64,000 bases of DNA from the NCBI RefSeq assembly GCF_900188405.1, contig NZ_FZOF01000001.1:799435-863434 (forward strand). The letters are read 5' to 3'. Below, in pieces: positions 63,943 to 64,000 of the stretch. A program made the translations under genes and the position numbers. This DNA comes from Actinacidiphila glaucinigra. GTDB lineage: Bacteria > Actinomycetota > Actinomycetes > Streptomycetales > Streptomycetaceae. Within the stretch, counting starts at the first letter, position 1, and every line of letters begins with the position of its first letter. Under the pieces are notes generated by a model that made no database searches, was not told the DNA's origin, and saw nothing but the letters and a program-made list of their open reading frames with translations.

Positions 63943-64000
63943 ATTCACGGAGAGTTTGATCCTGGCTCAGGACGAACGCTGGCGGCGTGCTTAACACATG
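63943..64000 (+). rRNA. 16S ribosomal RNA, 5' end only
   Basis: The classic 5' sequence with the 27F-site AGAGTTTGATCCTGGCTCAG and GACGAACGCTGGCGGCGTGC is present, cut by the window end. The first base is approximate (63941-63947). Confidence 0.97.

Overview
The window is 64 kb of very GC-rich actinobacterial chromosome, almost certainly from a Streptomyces. Supporting evidence: codon third positions are nearly all G or C; GTG and TTG starts are common; ribosome-binding sites are strong and purine-rich; two short chaplins are present; there is an Asp23/AmaP envelope cluster; a small protein of the SGM_5486 type sits beside an MFS transporter; and a Streptomyces-type 16S rRNA leader lies at the right edge. 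Gene content and order look like conserved chromosome core (cob genes, pit, fabG-fabI, moaA, serB, tyrS, rrn). I see no insertion sequence, prophage, CRISPR array, tRNA gene or biosynthetic cluster.

Layout, left to right. 1-4.7 kb: cobalamin genes on the minus strand (cobD, cobQ, cobaltochelatase, the last cut by the window edge), behind a cobalamin riboswitch. 4.7-7.1 kb: Pit phosphate transporter with a small membrane partner, then an unusual ~600-bp imperfect palindrome. 7.1-13.6 kb: FAD oxidoreductase, class II aldolase, alpha/beta hydrolase, a large conserved hypothetical, a VOC protein and a zinc metallopeptidase. 13.6-16.9 kb: ABC-F ATPase preceded by a leaderless 7-codon leader peptide, a small HTH protein and an enoyl-CoA hydratase. 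16.9-20 kb: Asp23/Gls24 envelope cluster. 20-25 kb: minus-strand run (SDR, GH15, SURF1, Cys-rich protein, DEDDh exonuclease). 25.2-31.7 kb: sterol-desaturase-like protein, lysoplasmalogenase, alcohol dehydrogenase, S8 protease, and DUF485-ActP behind a Crp-like palindrome.

31.8-39.4 kb: moaA, several small conserved proteins, a tldD-tldE-kptA operon, and the fabG-fabI pair, which resembles mycobacterial mabA-inhA. The fabI 3' end has a 49-bp exact duplication just downstream. 39.5-46.2 kb: secreted protein, FCD-type GntR regulator facing an MFS transporter across a palindromic operator, SixA-like phosphatase, serB, and a streptophobe-like membrane protein. 46.3-56.5 kb: FHA-ABC transporter, lytic transglycosylase, QueA-like enzyme with an SDR, two-component system, two chaplins, a conserved hypothetical and an ABC ATPase. 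56.6-64 kb: NfeD-SPFH pair, TauE/SafE, HNH endonuclease, YbhB, Spo0M, alkyladenine glycosylase, tyrS, then rrn promoters and the first bases of 16S rRNA.

Themes. Many genes appear to be leaderless, with a TANNNT -10 box 6-8 nt before the start codon. Convergent genes are separated by long perfect hairpins. Overlapping stop-start pairs mark tight operons (cobD-cobQ, tldD-tldE, DUF485-actP, SDR-queA-like, asp23-DUF6286). The features most worth a second look are the palindrome at 6.5-7.1 kb, the putative leader-peptide attenuator before the ABC-F gene, the operator overlapping the MFS promoter, the envelope-stress cluster and the duplicated fabI tail.
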